A stretch of DNA of 61,666 nt, from the NCBI GenBank assembly GCA_031180665.1, contig JAPSLP010000032.1, positions 1 to 61,666 on the forward strand, written 5' to 3'. Made by a program: the position numbers and the translations under genes. This DNA is from Cupriavidus sp. (GTDB lineage Bacteria; Pseudomonadota; Gammaproteobacteria; Burkholderiales; Burkholderiaceae). Below the pieces are notes generated by a model, which saw nothing but the letters and a program-made list of their open reading frames with translations, had not been told where the DNA came from and ran no database searches. Below, piece by piece: positions 36,664-44,485 of the stretch (position 1 is the stretch's first letter; every line of letters begins with the position of its first letter).

Positions 36664-36858
36664 ATGCCGACAGCCATCCTGATCGACGGGGCCTTCTTCA
36701 TCAAGCGCTTTCGGACAATCGAGCCGCAGAATGCCCATGATGCGCGCCGGGCGGCAGAGTGCGCTCAGATGGGCATGTGCCCATCTTTCGCCACGTCCCA
36801 ACGGCACTGGAGCCGATGCGTCACAGGATGGCCCGGGGACGTTGGTCCGCGGCCGTAG
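36664..36858 (+). pseudogene. Truncated NYN-domain (LabA/DUF88-like) gene
   Basis: The first 37 or so residues, TAILIDGAFFIKRFRTIEPQNAHDARRAAECA, read as the start of a NYN-domain nuclease-like protein (the conserved Asp in ILIDGAFF is the first catalytic acidic residue). Family members are about 200-250 residues, but here homology stops after residue 38 and the frame ends at residue 64 with unrelated sequence. The break coincides with a 20-bp palindrome at 36767-36786. A GGGAG ribosome-binding site survives upstream. It is best seen as the remnant left by a deletion or rearrangement. Confidence 0.6.
36767..36786. repeat. 20-bp inverted repeat at the NYN break point
   Basis: AGATGGGCA, TG, TGCCCATCT, then TT. 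It lies exactly where similarity to the NYN domain stops, so it may mark the end of an inserted or deleted segment. Confidence 0.7.
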
Positions 36859-36901
36859 CCTGGTTTTGCCGTGCCTGTACCGACCCGCCTTGGTGCGAAA
36901 C

Positions 36902-36921
36902 GCGGATGAATGCGGATGAAT
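36902..36921. repeat. 10-bp direct repeat, 2 units
   Basis: GCGGATGAAT twice in tandem, followed by the related GCCGGATG, in the degraded patch after the truncated NYN gene. Confidence 0.7.
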
Positions 36922-37038
36922 GCCGGATGTGGCCGGAGCGGCTTGACTACCGTAACAGTCTCCTGCGCTTTTCTAAAGAACTGGCCAGCCCAAGCACCTA
37001 CGATGGCGTTTGTCGGTTCGCCCGTCAACGCTTGCGGG

Positions 37039-37106
37039 AGCCAACTACCAACCCCAGCTCCTCGTTGGGTCGTACGTCATCCTTCCTTTGGTAGTTGGCT
37101 TTTTTT
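37039..37106 (+). terminator. Terminator-like hairpin with long loop
   Basis: AGCCAACTACCAA (37039-37051) pairs perfectly with TTGGTAGTTGGCT (37088-37100) across a 36-base loop, followed by a T run to 37106. Inside the loop, GTTGG (37064-37068) can pair with CCAAC (37048-37052) and so compete with the main stem. It may end a small RNA or attenuate transcription toward 37357. Confidence 0.6.
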
Positions 37107-37130
37107 CTTCCCAGCCTTTTCCCCGCTGTT

Positions 37131-37153
37131 CCCTTCCCTTCCCTTCCCTTCCC
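37131..37153. repeat. Polypyrimidine CCCTT repeat
   Basis: Four full CCCTT units plus CCC, within a longer C/T-only stretch, about 200 bases upstream of the rhuM-like gene. Confidence 0.85.
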
Positions 37154-37356
37154 ACCCTCCTCGCCTGTTCTCTTCCCGGGTCGTTGCAATGCCATTTCGC
37201 CTGCGCTTTTCCCGGCCATTGGCAGCATTAGTTTTCACGCCAAATTCACTAAAAAGCGTCGCCCGATGGGCGCCAGCTGTACGTGCACTTCTTCGGAAGG
37301 CGATACCTTGCGTCTCCACATCGTTCCTCAACGCCGGAGACCATGGGATATCGACC

Positions 37357-37773
37357 ATGACAGAGAATGCCAATGCCGACAGCGCCGATCGGCGCTACTA
37401 CCAGACCGAGGACTCCCTGACGCGCGTCGCCTGCCGCGTGCTCGACGGCAAGCTGTGGATGACGCTCGACAATATGGCGGCGCTGTACCGGACCTCGGAG
37501 CAGGATGTCGCCAGGCAGTTGAAGGCCGCTTTCTGCGGGCGCCGGCTCGGGTCGACCTCGATCCGCAAGGAGGCGCAGCGCGACGATGGCGTCGCGCCCG
37601 GGCCGACGTGCTACGCGCTCGACGCGGTGTTGCTGGTCGGCGTGCGTCTGGGCTCGTCCCGCGGCGAAGCGTTTGCACACTGGGCGGCGGACGTGCTCGC
37701 CAACGAGCCGGCCGGGGCGGTGGACGGGCCGACGGCGCATCGGACGGAGCCGGCGGCAGGCACGGTAAAGTAG
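37357..37773 (+). CDS. RhuM-family (virulence/phage-associated) protein, short form
   Basis: A 138-residue protein whose body matches the N-terminal domain of the RhuM family: GKLWMTLDNMAALYRTSEQDVARQLKAAF, then IRKEAQRDDG, then CYALDAVLLVGVRLGSSRGEAFAHWAADVL (in relatives: W-T-Q-x-Q-M-A-x-L-F...YNLDVIISVGYR...FRxWATxVL). RhuM proteins are found in pathogenicity islands, prophages and near defence loci; biochemical function is unknown. Typical members are 300 residues or more, so this is a short form that ends right after the conserved domain with an Ala/Gly-rich tail. GGAGA lies rather far upstream (about 16 bases). It is part of an accessory patch. Confidence 0.75.
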   Translation: MTENANADSADRRYYQTEDSLTRVACRVLDGKLWMTLDNMAALYRTSEQDVARQLKAAFCGRRLGSTSIRKEAQRDDGVAPGPTCYALDAVLLVGVRLGSSRGEAFAHWAADVLANEPAGAVDGPTAHRTEPAAGTVK

Positions 37774-37809
37774 CCCACCGAACAACCTGCCGTGGGCAAG
37801 GAAGCACAG

Positions 37810-38151
37810 ATGAAGCTGATTGAAACCGAGCGTTTGCAACAGGTGCTGAACGACTTCATTCGCGCCCGGGATTGGGCGCGATACCACTCGCCGAAGAACC
37901 TGTCGATGGCCCTGAGCGTCGAGGTGGCCGAGCTGGTGGAGATCTTTCAGTGGAAGACGGAGCAGGAGTCCCACACCGTGATGGCGACGGACGAGCGCGA
38001 GCATGTGCGGCAGGAGCTGGCCGACATCCTGATCTACCTGGTCGAGCTGGCCAGTGTGCTGGAGGTCGATCTCGACGCCGCGGTGCGCGACAAGATCGCG
38101 CTCAATGCCGCCAAGTACCCCGCGATCACGCCATCGGAAGTGAATCGCTAA
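37810..38151 (+). CDS. MazG-like nucleotide pyrophosphohydrolase (RS21-C6 type)
   Basis: A 113-residue all-alpha NTP pyrophosphatase of the MazG/dCTPase (RS21-C6) group, which hydrolyses non-canonical or excess dNTPs to monophosphates. The metal-binding pattern E-x2-E...E-x2-D is visible: LSVEVAELVEIFQWKTE and RQELADILIYLVELA. The ATG at 37810 is preceded by AAGGAAG; a GTG 18 bases upstream in frame is less likely. It starts 36 bases after the rhuM-like stop and 17 bases before the DUF72 gene, so these may be one transcript. Confidence 0.9.
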   Translation: MKLIETERLQQVLNDFIRARDWARYHSPKNLSMALSVEVAELVEIFQWKTEQESHTVMATDEREHVRQELADILIYLVELASVLEVDLDAAVRDKIALNAAKYPAITPSEVNR

Positions 38152-38168
38152 ATCGGAGGAGGATCGTC

Positions 38169-39050
38169 ATGGCAGCGAATGCATCGACTCAGGCTGGCGC
38201 CATCCGCGTCGGCATCGGTGGCTGGACCTATGCACCCTGGCGCGGCACGTTCTACCCGGAGGACCTGACGCAGGCGCGCGAGCTCGAGTTCGCCAGCCGC
38301 CGGCTGACGGCGATCGAGATCAACAGCACCTACCACGGCACGCAGAAGCGCGCGTCCTTCGTCAAGTGGAAGGAGCAGACGCCCGACGATTTCGTGTTCT
38401 CGGTCAAGGCGTCGCGTTATGCGACCAACCGGCGCGTCCTGGCCGAAGCGAGGGAGTCGGTCGAGCGCTTCGTCGACAGCGGCATCACCGAACTGGGCGC
38501 CAAGCTCGGGCCGATCGCCTGGCAGTTCGCACCGACCAAGGTATTCGACCCCGAGGATTTCGAGGCCTTTCTCGCCCTGCTGCCGCAGCAAGCCGATGGC
38601 ATCCGGCTGCGCCATGTAATGGAAGTGCGCCACGCCAGCTTTGCCTGCGCCGAATTCCTGGCGCTGGCCCGTCAATACAAGGTAGCGACGGTGTTCACCG
38701 ATGCCGAGCAGTTCCCCTCGTTCGCGGATGTGACCGGGGACTTCGTCTACGCACGGCTGATGCGCAGCAACGCCAAGCTGAAGTACGGCTACGCGCCAAA
38801 GCTGCTCGACGCCTGGGTAGAGCATGCGCAGGCGTGGGCGCGTGGCGAGGCGCCACAGGGACTGCCGCGGGTCCAGGACAACGACGTCCCGGCACGCCGC
38901 CGCGACGTCTTCGTCTTCTTCATCAACGGCGACAAGGAGCGCGCGCCGGCCGCCGCGACCGCCCTGCTGTCGCGCCTGGATCCGGACTACGAGGCGCGCG
39001 TGCGCGTTTCCGGCAGGAACACGGCCAGCACGCCGAGCAGCGGCAAGTAG
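38169..39050 (+). CDS. DUF72 (YecE-like) domain protein
   Basis: A 293-residue DUF72 family protein with a TIM-barrel-like fold and unknown activity. Landmarks are RVGIGGWTYAPWRGTFYP at the N-terminus, TAIEINSTYHGTQKRASFVKW, DFVFSVKASRYATNRR and the conserved MEVRHASF stretch. GGAGGAGG precedes the ATG. Its last 64 bases overlap the 3' end of the convergent MFS gene, so the C-terminal 20 residues are probably not conserved. Confidence 0.9.
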   Translation: MAANASTQAGAIRVGIGGWTYAPWRGTFYPEDLTQARELEFASRRLTAIEINSTYHGTQKRASFVKWKEQTPDDFVFSVKASRYATNRRVLAEARESVERFVDSGITELGAKLGPIAWQFAPTKVFDPEDFEAFLALLPQQADGIRLRHVMEVRHASFACAEFLALARQYKVATVFTDAEQFPSFADVTGDFVYARLMRSNAKLKYGYAPKLLDAWVEHAQAWARGEAPQGLPRVQDNDVPARRRDVFVFFINGDKERAPAAATALLSRLDPDYEARVRVSGRNTASTPSSGK

Positions 39051-40270
39051 GCGCACCACCGGTAGACCGCCTCGATGCCGTGCGCGTCGGCGACCCCGCC
39101 GAGCACCGCGGCACCGATGCCGCCCATGCCGAAGGCCAGGCCGAAGAACAGGCCCGAGACCATGCCGACCTTGCCCGGAATCAGCTCCTGCGCGAACACC
39201 AGGATCGCGGAGAACGCCGAGGCCAGGATGAAGCCGATCACCAGCGACAGCGCGGCGGTCCAGAACAGGTCGGCATGGGGCAGCATCAGCGTGAATGGGG
39301 CGACGCCAAGGATCGAGAACCAGATCACCCGCTTGCGGCCAATGCGGTCGCCGATCGGGCCGCCGAGGATGGTGCCGACCGCGACCGCGAACAGGAAGGC
39401 GAACAGATAGAGCTGGGCCGAGCGCTGCGGCACGCCGAAGCGCTCCATCAGATAGAAGGTGTAGTAAGTGCCCAGCGAAGCCATATAGAAGTACTTCGAG
39501 AACAGCAGCACCATCAGCACCGCCATCGCGCGCGCCACGGTACGCGCCGGCAGGCGGGGCACGCTTGCCATCGCCTTGCGCGCGGCCCGGGCGTGCTCGG
39601 CGAGCCGCTGGCCATACCAGCCTCCCACGCGCCACAGCACCGCGATCGCCAGCAGGGCAGCCAGCGACAGCCAGGCGATGCTGCCCTGGGTATGCACCAC
39701 CACGGCCGCCAGCAGCGGGCCGGCTGCGCTTCCCACATTGCCGCCGACCTGGAAGATCGACTGCGCCAGGCCGTGGCGTCCGCCCGAAGCCATGCGCGCC
39801 ACGCGGGACGATTCCGGATGGAAGATCGACGAGCCGGTGCCGACCAGCGCCGCGGCGACCAGCAGCACGCCATAGCTCGGCGCGATCGACAATAGCAGCA
39901 GTCCCCCCAGCGTGAAGCCCATGCCCACCGCCAGCGAATGCGGCTTCGGATGCTTGTCGGTGTACAGGCCGACCAGCGGTTGCAACAGCGAGGCGGTGAT
40001 CTGATAGGTCAGGGTCAGCAGGCCGATCTGCACGAAGCTCAGGTTGAAGCCGCCCTTGAGCATCGGGTAGATCGCCAGGATCAACGACTGGATCATGTCG
40101 TTGAGCATATGGGCGAAGCTGATGGCGGACAGCACGCGGAAGCCGGTGCGTTCGCCGGCGTCGGCGCTCGCCGCGCCCGGCGTGACCGGTGCGGCGGGCG
40201 CGGCCGGTGTCACGGCGGCGTCGGGCACATTGCCCAAGTCGGCAGACAGGGAATCGATTCGCGAAGCCAT
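38987..40270 (-). CDS. fsr: MFS exporter, fosmidomycin-resistance (Fsr) type
   Basis: A 427-residue, twelve-segment MFS protein. The Fsr signature HPESSRVARMASGGRHGLAQSIFQVGGNVG (key core SSIFHPESSR) and the start of the domain SFAHMLNDMIQSLILAIYPMLK identify the fosmidomycin-resistance family, inner-membrane exporters of the drug and probably of natural metabolites. The first 40 residues are an Ala/Pro-rich soluble extension. It is divergent from an AraC-type gene that likely controls it and convergent with DUF72, overlapping it by 64 bases. Confidence 0.92.
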   Translation of the reverse strand: MASRIDSLSADLGNVPDAAVTPAAPAAPVTPGAASADAGERTGFRVLSAISFAHMLNDMIQSLILAIYPMLKGGFNLSFVQIGLLTLTYQITASLLQPLVGLYTDKHPKPHSLAVGMGFTLGGLLLLSIAPSYGVLLVAAALVGTGSSIFHPESSRVARMASGGRHGLAQSIFQVGGNVGSAAGPLLAAVVVHTQGSIAWLSLAALLAIAVLWRVGGWYGQRLAEHARAARKAMASVPRLPARTVARAMAVLMVLLFSKYFYMASLGTYYTFYLMERFGVPQRSAQLYLFAFLFAVAVGTILGGPIGDRIGRKRVIWFSILGVAPFTLMLPHADLFWTAALSLVIGFILASAFSAILVFAQELIPGKVGMVSGLFFGLAFGMGGIGAAVLGGVADAHGIEAVYRWCAYLPLLGVLAVFLPETRTRAS

Positions 40271-40499
40271 GGCAAAGGTCTCTGGTTGGACTTTTTCTTG
40301 GAAGCGTTCGCGGCGCAGTCGGAAGACGCGGGAGCAACGCGGCAGCGAGGCCGCACGCGCGCGAACACGGTGATGCTATTCCTTGCGTTGGCGCCTGTCC
40401 TGCGAGATTGAGACTACAAGTATCGCGAAAAGGACAGATAATGACCGGATTCCGCGCCCGATGCGCCACGCTCTCGCCACACAGGGAGTATCGATCGAA

Positions 40500-41297
40500 A
40501 TGGCCGACGCTGTTTCCCAACCCGACGCCCTGCCCTCGCCGCCGCGCTATATGGCTTACGACCGCGGCCCGATGCCGGTGGCCGCGATGGCCGCCGACTA
40601 CCAGCCCGGACATCTGACGACGCGCCACCGGCATCCGCACGCCCAACTGCTGCATGCCGTCCATGGCGTGATGGTGGTCGGGACCGACGAGGGTCAATGG
40701 ATCGTGCCGCCGACGCGCGCGATCTGGGTGCCCGGCGGCACCGATCACTGGATCCGCATGGTCGGCCATGTGCGCATGCGCACCGCGTACATCCGCCCGG
40801 ACGCGGCCGCCGGATTGCCGACGCGCTGCACCGTGCTCGGTGTCTCGCCGCTGCTGCGCGAACTGATCCTCGCGGCGATCGACATCGTGCCGCCCTATGC
40901 GCCCGATTCCCGCGACGGCCGCGTGATGCAGCTGCTGCTCGACGAGGTGGTGCTGCTCCCCGCGCTGCCACTGCATCTTCCACATCCTGCCGATCCGGCG
41001 CTGCGGCGCATCTGTGCCGCGATTCTGGAAATGCCCGATACCCCGATGACCTTGGCCGACTGGGCGCGGCGAGTGGGCATCGATGGCCGGACCGTGCAGC
41101 GGCGCTTCGCGCGCGAGACCGGCATGACCTTCGGCCAGTGGCGTCAGCAGGCGCGGCTACTGGCCGCGCTGGAGCGGCTGGCGGCGGGCGTCAAGGTCGT
41201 CGAGGTCGCGCTTGAACTGGGCTACCAGAGCCCCAGCGCCTTCGCGGCGATGTTCCGGCGGCAGTTCGGCGTGCCGCCCAGCGCGTTCTTTCGCTGA
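40500..41297 (+). CDS. AraC-family transcriptional regulator with cupin sensor
   Basis: A 265-residue regulator. The N-terminal half is a cupin (HRHPHAQLLHAVHGVMVVGTDEGQWIVPPTRAIWVPGG; key residues H-R-H-x4-QLL), and the C-terminal half has two helix-turn-helix motifs, MTLADWARRVGIDGRTVQRRF and VVEVALELGYQSPSAFAAMFRRQFG. The ATG at 40500 follows AGGGAG at about a dozen bases; an in-frame ATG at 40461 is possible. Orientation opposite the Fsr exporter, with a 229-base shared gap, argues that it regulates that exporter. Confidence 0.9.
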   Translation: MADAVSQPDALPSPPRYMAYDRGPMPVAAMAADYQPGHLTTRHRHPHAQLLHAVHGVMVVGTDEGQWIVPPTRAIWVPGGTDHWIRMVGHVRMRTAYIRPDAAAGLPTRCTVLGVSPLLRELILAAIDIVPPYAPDSRDGRVMQLLLDEVVLLPALPLHLPHPADPALRRICAAILEMPDTPMTLADWARRVGIDGRTVQRRFARETGMTFGQWRQQARLLAALERLAAGVKVVEVALELGYQSPSAFAAMFRRQFGVPPSAFFR

Positions 41298-41342
41298 GCG
41301 GGTTTGCCGTGGAAGTTTCGATTTGCTGCGGGCCGGCGCCGG

Positions 41343-42572
41343 TCAGGCAGCCAGATAGCGCTCGACCAGCCGCGTCCAGTACGCCGCGCCCACCGTCAGG
41401 TTGTCGTCGTTGAAATCGTAGGCGGGGTTGTGCAGCAGCGGACGGCCCGCGCCATTGCCCAGGCGCACGAAGCAGCCGGGACGCTGTTGCAGGAAATAGG
41501 CGAAGTCCTCGCTGCCGGAGATCAGCGGAATCTGGCCGACGACCTTGTCCGGCCCGACCAGCTCCTCGGCGACCTGGCGCGCGAATTCCGTTTCCGCTTC
41601 GCTGTTGACCACTACCGGATAGCCCGGGCGGTAATCGAGATCGACCGCCGCGCCATAGCCTTCGACGTGCGAGGTCACCAGTTGGCGGATGCGGGTTTCC
41701 AGCGTGGTGCGGACCTCGGGGCTGAAGGAGCGGACGCTCAGTTCGAGCTTGGCGCTTTCGGGAATCACATTGGGCGCATGGCCCGCGTGCAGCGAGCCGA
41801 TCGTCACCACCGCGGTTTCGTTCGGATCGATATTGCGCGACACGATGGTCTGCAGCGCCATCACCAGGCTGCCGGCAACGAGGATCGGATCGATCGACTG
41901 GTGCGGGCGCGCGGCATGGCCGCCCTTGCCGCGAATCGTAATCGTTACGGTATCGCAGGCCGCCATCATCGGGCCGGCGCGGAACATGAAGGTGCCGACG
42001 GGCACGCCCGGGTGGTTGTGCAGGCCGAAGATCGCATCGCAGGGGAAGCGTTCGAACAGTCCGTCGGCCAGCATCCGCTGCGCGCCGCTGGCGCCGGCGC
42101 CGATCTCCTCGGCGGGCTGGAAGATCAGATTGACGGTGCCGTCGAAATTGCGCGTCCGCGCCAATTGCCGCGCGGCGCCCAGCAGGATCGCGGTATGGCC
42201 GTCATGGCCGCACGCGTGCATCTTGCCGCAATGGACGCTGGCATACGGCAGGCCGGTCGATTCCAGGATCGGCAGCGCGTCCATGTCGGCGCGGATGCCG
42301 ACGCTGCGCCCGCTGTCGCCGTTGCGCAGCGTGCCGACCACGCCCGTGCCCCCGACCCCGCGCGTCACCGCATAGCCCCAACGCTCGAGGCGCTGCGCCA
42401 CCAGTTCGGCGGTGCGGTGCTCTTCGAATCCGAGTTCGGGGTGCTGGTGGATGGTGCGGCGAATCGCCTCGAGTTCGGCGCGGCTGTCCAGGGTATCGGA
42501 CAACTCGCAATAAGCCGGCGTGAGATCGGCTCCGAGGCGGGACACGAGAATGGGGGGATCAACTTCTGACAT
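41343..42572 (-). CDS. M20-family amidohydrolase (hippurate/IAA-amino acid hydrolase type)
   Basis: A 409-residue cytosolic metallo-amidohydrolase of peptidase family M20D, which cleaves N-acyl amino acids or similar amides. The metal ligands are visible: HACGHDGHTA, QPAEEIGAG, and His in GLHNHPG, with GSEDFAYFLQQRPG near the C-terminus and the lid domain ITIRGKGGHAARPHQSIDPI between. Substrate is not predictable. Alone between the AraC gene and a repeat-bearing gap; it points the same way as the FAH-family gene 221 bases upstream but a shared transcript is uncertain. Confidence 0.93.
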   Translation of the reverse strand: MSEVDPPILVSRLGADLTPAYCELSDTLDSRAELEAIRRTIHQHPELGFEEHRTAELVAQRLERWGYAVTRGVGGTGVVGTLRNGDSGRSVGIRADMDALPILESTGLPYASVHCGKMHACGHDGHTAILLGAARQLARTRNFDGTVNLIFQPAEEIGAGASGAQRMLADGLFERFPCDAIFGLHNHPGVPVGTFMFRAGPMMAACDTVTITIRGKGGHAARPHQSIDPILVAGSLVMALQTIVSRNIDPNETAVVTIGSLHAGHAPNVIPESAKLELSVRSFSPEVRTTLETRIRQLVTSHVEGYGAAVDLDYRPGYPVVVNSEAETEFARQVAEELVGPDKVVGQIPLISGSEDFAYFLQQRPGCFVRLGNGAGRPLLHNPAYDFNDDNLTVGAAYWTRLVERYLAA

Positions 42573-42751
42573 GACGGCGCTCGTACTGGCTTAGTCCATG
42601 AAGCACAGTATTCCACTTAGGATCGCGAGTGCCTATGCGATTCGCTCTTTGCGGCGCATTTGTTTTCAGAACTGTTGCTAACGGGGTACGGTCCACCATG
42701 ACGCGGGCAGGGTTGGGGGAACTCGATCGCCTCGAGGGGATCAGAGTCCCT

Positions 42752-42790
42752 CCTGTTCAGCGCGCCTGTTCAGTGCGCCTGTTCAGCGGG
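42752..42790. repeat. 13-bp tandem repeat, 3 units
   Basis: CCTGTTCAGCGCG, CCTGTTCAGTGCG and CCTGTTCAGCGGG, ending three bases from the FAH-family stop codon. Confidence 0.88.
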
Positions 42791-42793
42791 CCA

Positions 42794-43645
42794 TCACGCC
42801 GACCGCGGGTAGGGCAGCACGCGCTGTGTCTGTTCGCCCAATCCCTCGATGCCCAGCCGCATGGTGTCGCCGGCTCGCAGAAAGCGCGGCGGCTTGAAGC
42901 CCATGCCCACGCCCGGCGGCGTGCCGGTGCAGATCAGATCGCCGGGATGCAGCGTCATGAAACGGCTGACGTAGCTGACCAGCGTCGCGACATCGAACAC
43001 CATCGTCGCGGTGGTGCCGTGTTGCATCCGCTCGCCATTGACGTCCAGCCAGAGCGACAACGCCTGCGGATCGGGCACTTCGTCGCGCGTGACCAGCCAC
43101 GGTCCTACCGGGCAGAAGGTATCGCAACCCTTGCCCTTGTCCCAGGTGCCGCCGCGCTCGATCTGGAATTCGCGCTCGGAAACGTCGTTGACCACGCAGT
43201 AGCCGGCGACGTGATCGAGCGCGGTGGCCGCCGGCACGTCCTGCGCGCGGGTGCCGATCACCACGCCGAGTTCGACCTCCCAATCGGTCTTGACCGAATC
43301 GCGCGGCAGCATCACCGGATCGTTGGGGCCGTTCAGCGAGCTGGTGGCCTTCAGGAACACGATCGGCTCCGATGGAATCGGCATGTTGGCCTCGGCCGCG
43401 TGGTCGGCGTAGTTCAGCCCAATGGCGACGATCTTGCCGATCCCGGTCCATGGCATGCCGAACCGCTGCGCTTCGGCCAGCGGCAGGGCAGTGGGGTCCA
43501 GCGCCGCCAGTTCGGCCAGGGCGCCGGGCGACAGGGTGTGCGCGTCAATATCGCCGATCACCGCCGACAGGTCGCGCACGCGGCCCTGTGCGTCGATCAG
43601 ACCGGGCTGCTCGGCGCCGGCGTTGCCAATTCGTACCAGCTTCAT
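42794..43645 (-). CDS. Fumarylacetoacetate hydrolase family protein
   Basis: A 283-residue enzyme of the FAH superfamily (2-keto-4-pentenoate hydratase, ureidoglycolate lyase or oxaloacetate decarboxylase-like). The C-terminal catalytic domain is typical: IVAIGLNYADHAAEANMP, the metal ligands in VKTDWEVELGVVIG and the ends CTGTPPGVGMGFKPP. FAH members of this length act on small keto acids. GAGGAG precedes the ATG. The glutathione peroxidase gene ends 46 bases upstream on the same strand, so the two may be co-transcribed, without an obvious metabolic link. Confidence 0.92.
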   Translation of the reverse strand: MKLVRIGNAGAEQPGLIDAQGRVRDLSAVIGDIDAHTLSPGALAELAALDPTALPLAEAQRFGMPWTGIGKIVAIGLNYADHAAEANMPIPSEPIVFLKATSSLNGPNDPVMLPRDSVKTDWEVELGVVIGTRAQDVPAATALDHVAGYCVVNDVSEREFQIERGGTWDKGKGCDTFCPVGPWLVTRDEVPDPQALSLWLDVNGERMQHGTTATMVFDVATLVSYVSRFMTLHPGDLICTGTPPGVGMGFKPPRFLRAGDTMRLGIEGLGEQTQRVLPYPRSA

Positions 43646-43691
43646 CGTTCTCCTCGCGTTGCTTGTTGGTGTTCTGCAGATATCCTGCCGA

Positions 43692-44369
43692 TCAGTTCGC
43701 CGTCGCCGGATTCGCCTGGCGCGGTGCGGCCAGCAATTGCTCGATGCGCGAGACCAGTTGCCGGTCCGACGGCTTGACCGAGCTTTGATAGCTCGCGACC
43801 ACGCGGCCGTCGCGGTCGATCAGGTACTTGTGGAAATTCCATTTGGGCGCGGTGCCGCTCTCCCTGGCCAGCCGCGCATACATCGGATTGGCCTGGTCGC
43901 CGCGCACATGGGTCTTGGCCAGCATCGGAAACTTGACGCCGTAGGTGTTGAAGCAGAAGTCGGCGATCTCCTTTTCCGAGCCCGGTTCCTGCGAAAAGTC
44001 GTTGGACGGGAAGCCCAGCACCACCAGCCCGCGCTCGCGGTATTTCGCGTACAGCGCCTCCAGGCCCTCGTACTGCGGCGTGAAGCCGCAATAGCTGGCC
44101 GTATTGACGACCAGCACGACCTTGCCGGCGTACTGGCAAAGGTTCTGTTCGGCCTCGTCCTGCAGCCGCGGGAAACGGAAGTTCAGCGTGGCGGGACAGC
44201 TCGCCGACGATGCCTGAGATGTCGTCGCGGCTGCGCCGGCGGGGCGGTTCGTGCCTTGCTCACCGGCGGCATGGACGATCGGCGCGGACAGCGCCAGCGC
44301 GAGCGCCCAGGGCAGGGCGGCGCGGCGGCGCCGTGGCAGCTGGCTCGGGAAGGCAGGGAAGCGAGTCAT
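43692..44369 (-). CDS. Exported glutathione peroxidase family protein
   Basis: A 225-residue thiol peroxidase of the glutathione peroxidase family with a signal peptide (about residues 1-35, RRRRAALPWALALALSAPIVHAA), so it is periplasmic. The peroxidatic Cys94 is in VNTASYCGFTPQY, with FPSNDF and the WNFHKYLID motif completing the active site; it is a cysteine, not selenocysteine, enzyme. Periplasmic members are thought to use thioredoxin-like donors. GGAGA precedes the ATG at 44369; an in-frame ATG six codons upstream is less likely. Confidence 0.91.
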   Translation of the reverse strand: MTRFPAFPSQLPRRRRAALPWALALALSAPIVHAAGEQGTNRPAGAAATTSQASSASCPATLNFRFPRLQDEAEQNLCQYAGKVVLVVNTASYCGFTPQYEGLEALYAKYRERGLVVLGFPSNDFSQEPGSEKEIADFCFNTYGVKFPMLAKTHVRGDQANPMYARLARESGTAPKWNFHKYLIDRDGRVVASYQSSVKPSDRQLVSRIEQLLAAPRQANPATAN

Positions 44370-44485
44370 GGCATGGATCTCCGGCAAACGGTGACCCGTA
44401 GTCTACGCCGGCGATGGCGCCGGGGTGCAAGGGGCCAAGCGGGGGGCCAAAACACCGACTGGCGCGCGATTGGGCGGCGCCCGCG

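Larger units (their letters stand above)
36859..37356. other. Gene-poor patch before the rhuM-like gene
   Basis: About 500 bases with no believable frame and visibly lower GC. It holds a duplicated 10-mer (GCGGATGAAT at 36902-36921), a long-loop terminator-like hairpin (37039-37106) and a pyrimidine tract of CCCTT repeats (37131-37153). It looks like a degraded accessory segment. Confidence 0.6.

Noticed and set aside
36115..36807. Minus-strand frame with a coding-like stretch (RFYTEMKKAQGFGALL) after oprM
   Set aside because: The interesting stretch is short and runs into the antisense of oprM; it might be a gene fragment but there is no start, ribosome-binding site or recognisable domain.
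40441..40617. A start with a good AAGGA ribosome-binding site at 40441
   Set aside because: The frame gives a Trp/Pro/Arg-rich shadow of the AraC gene; the cupin domain is in the frame beginning at 40500 or 40461.
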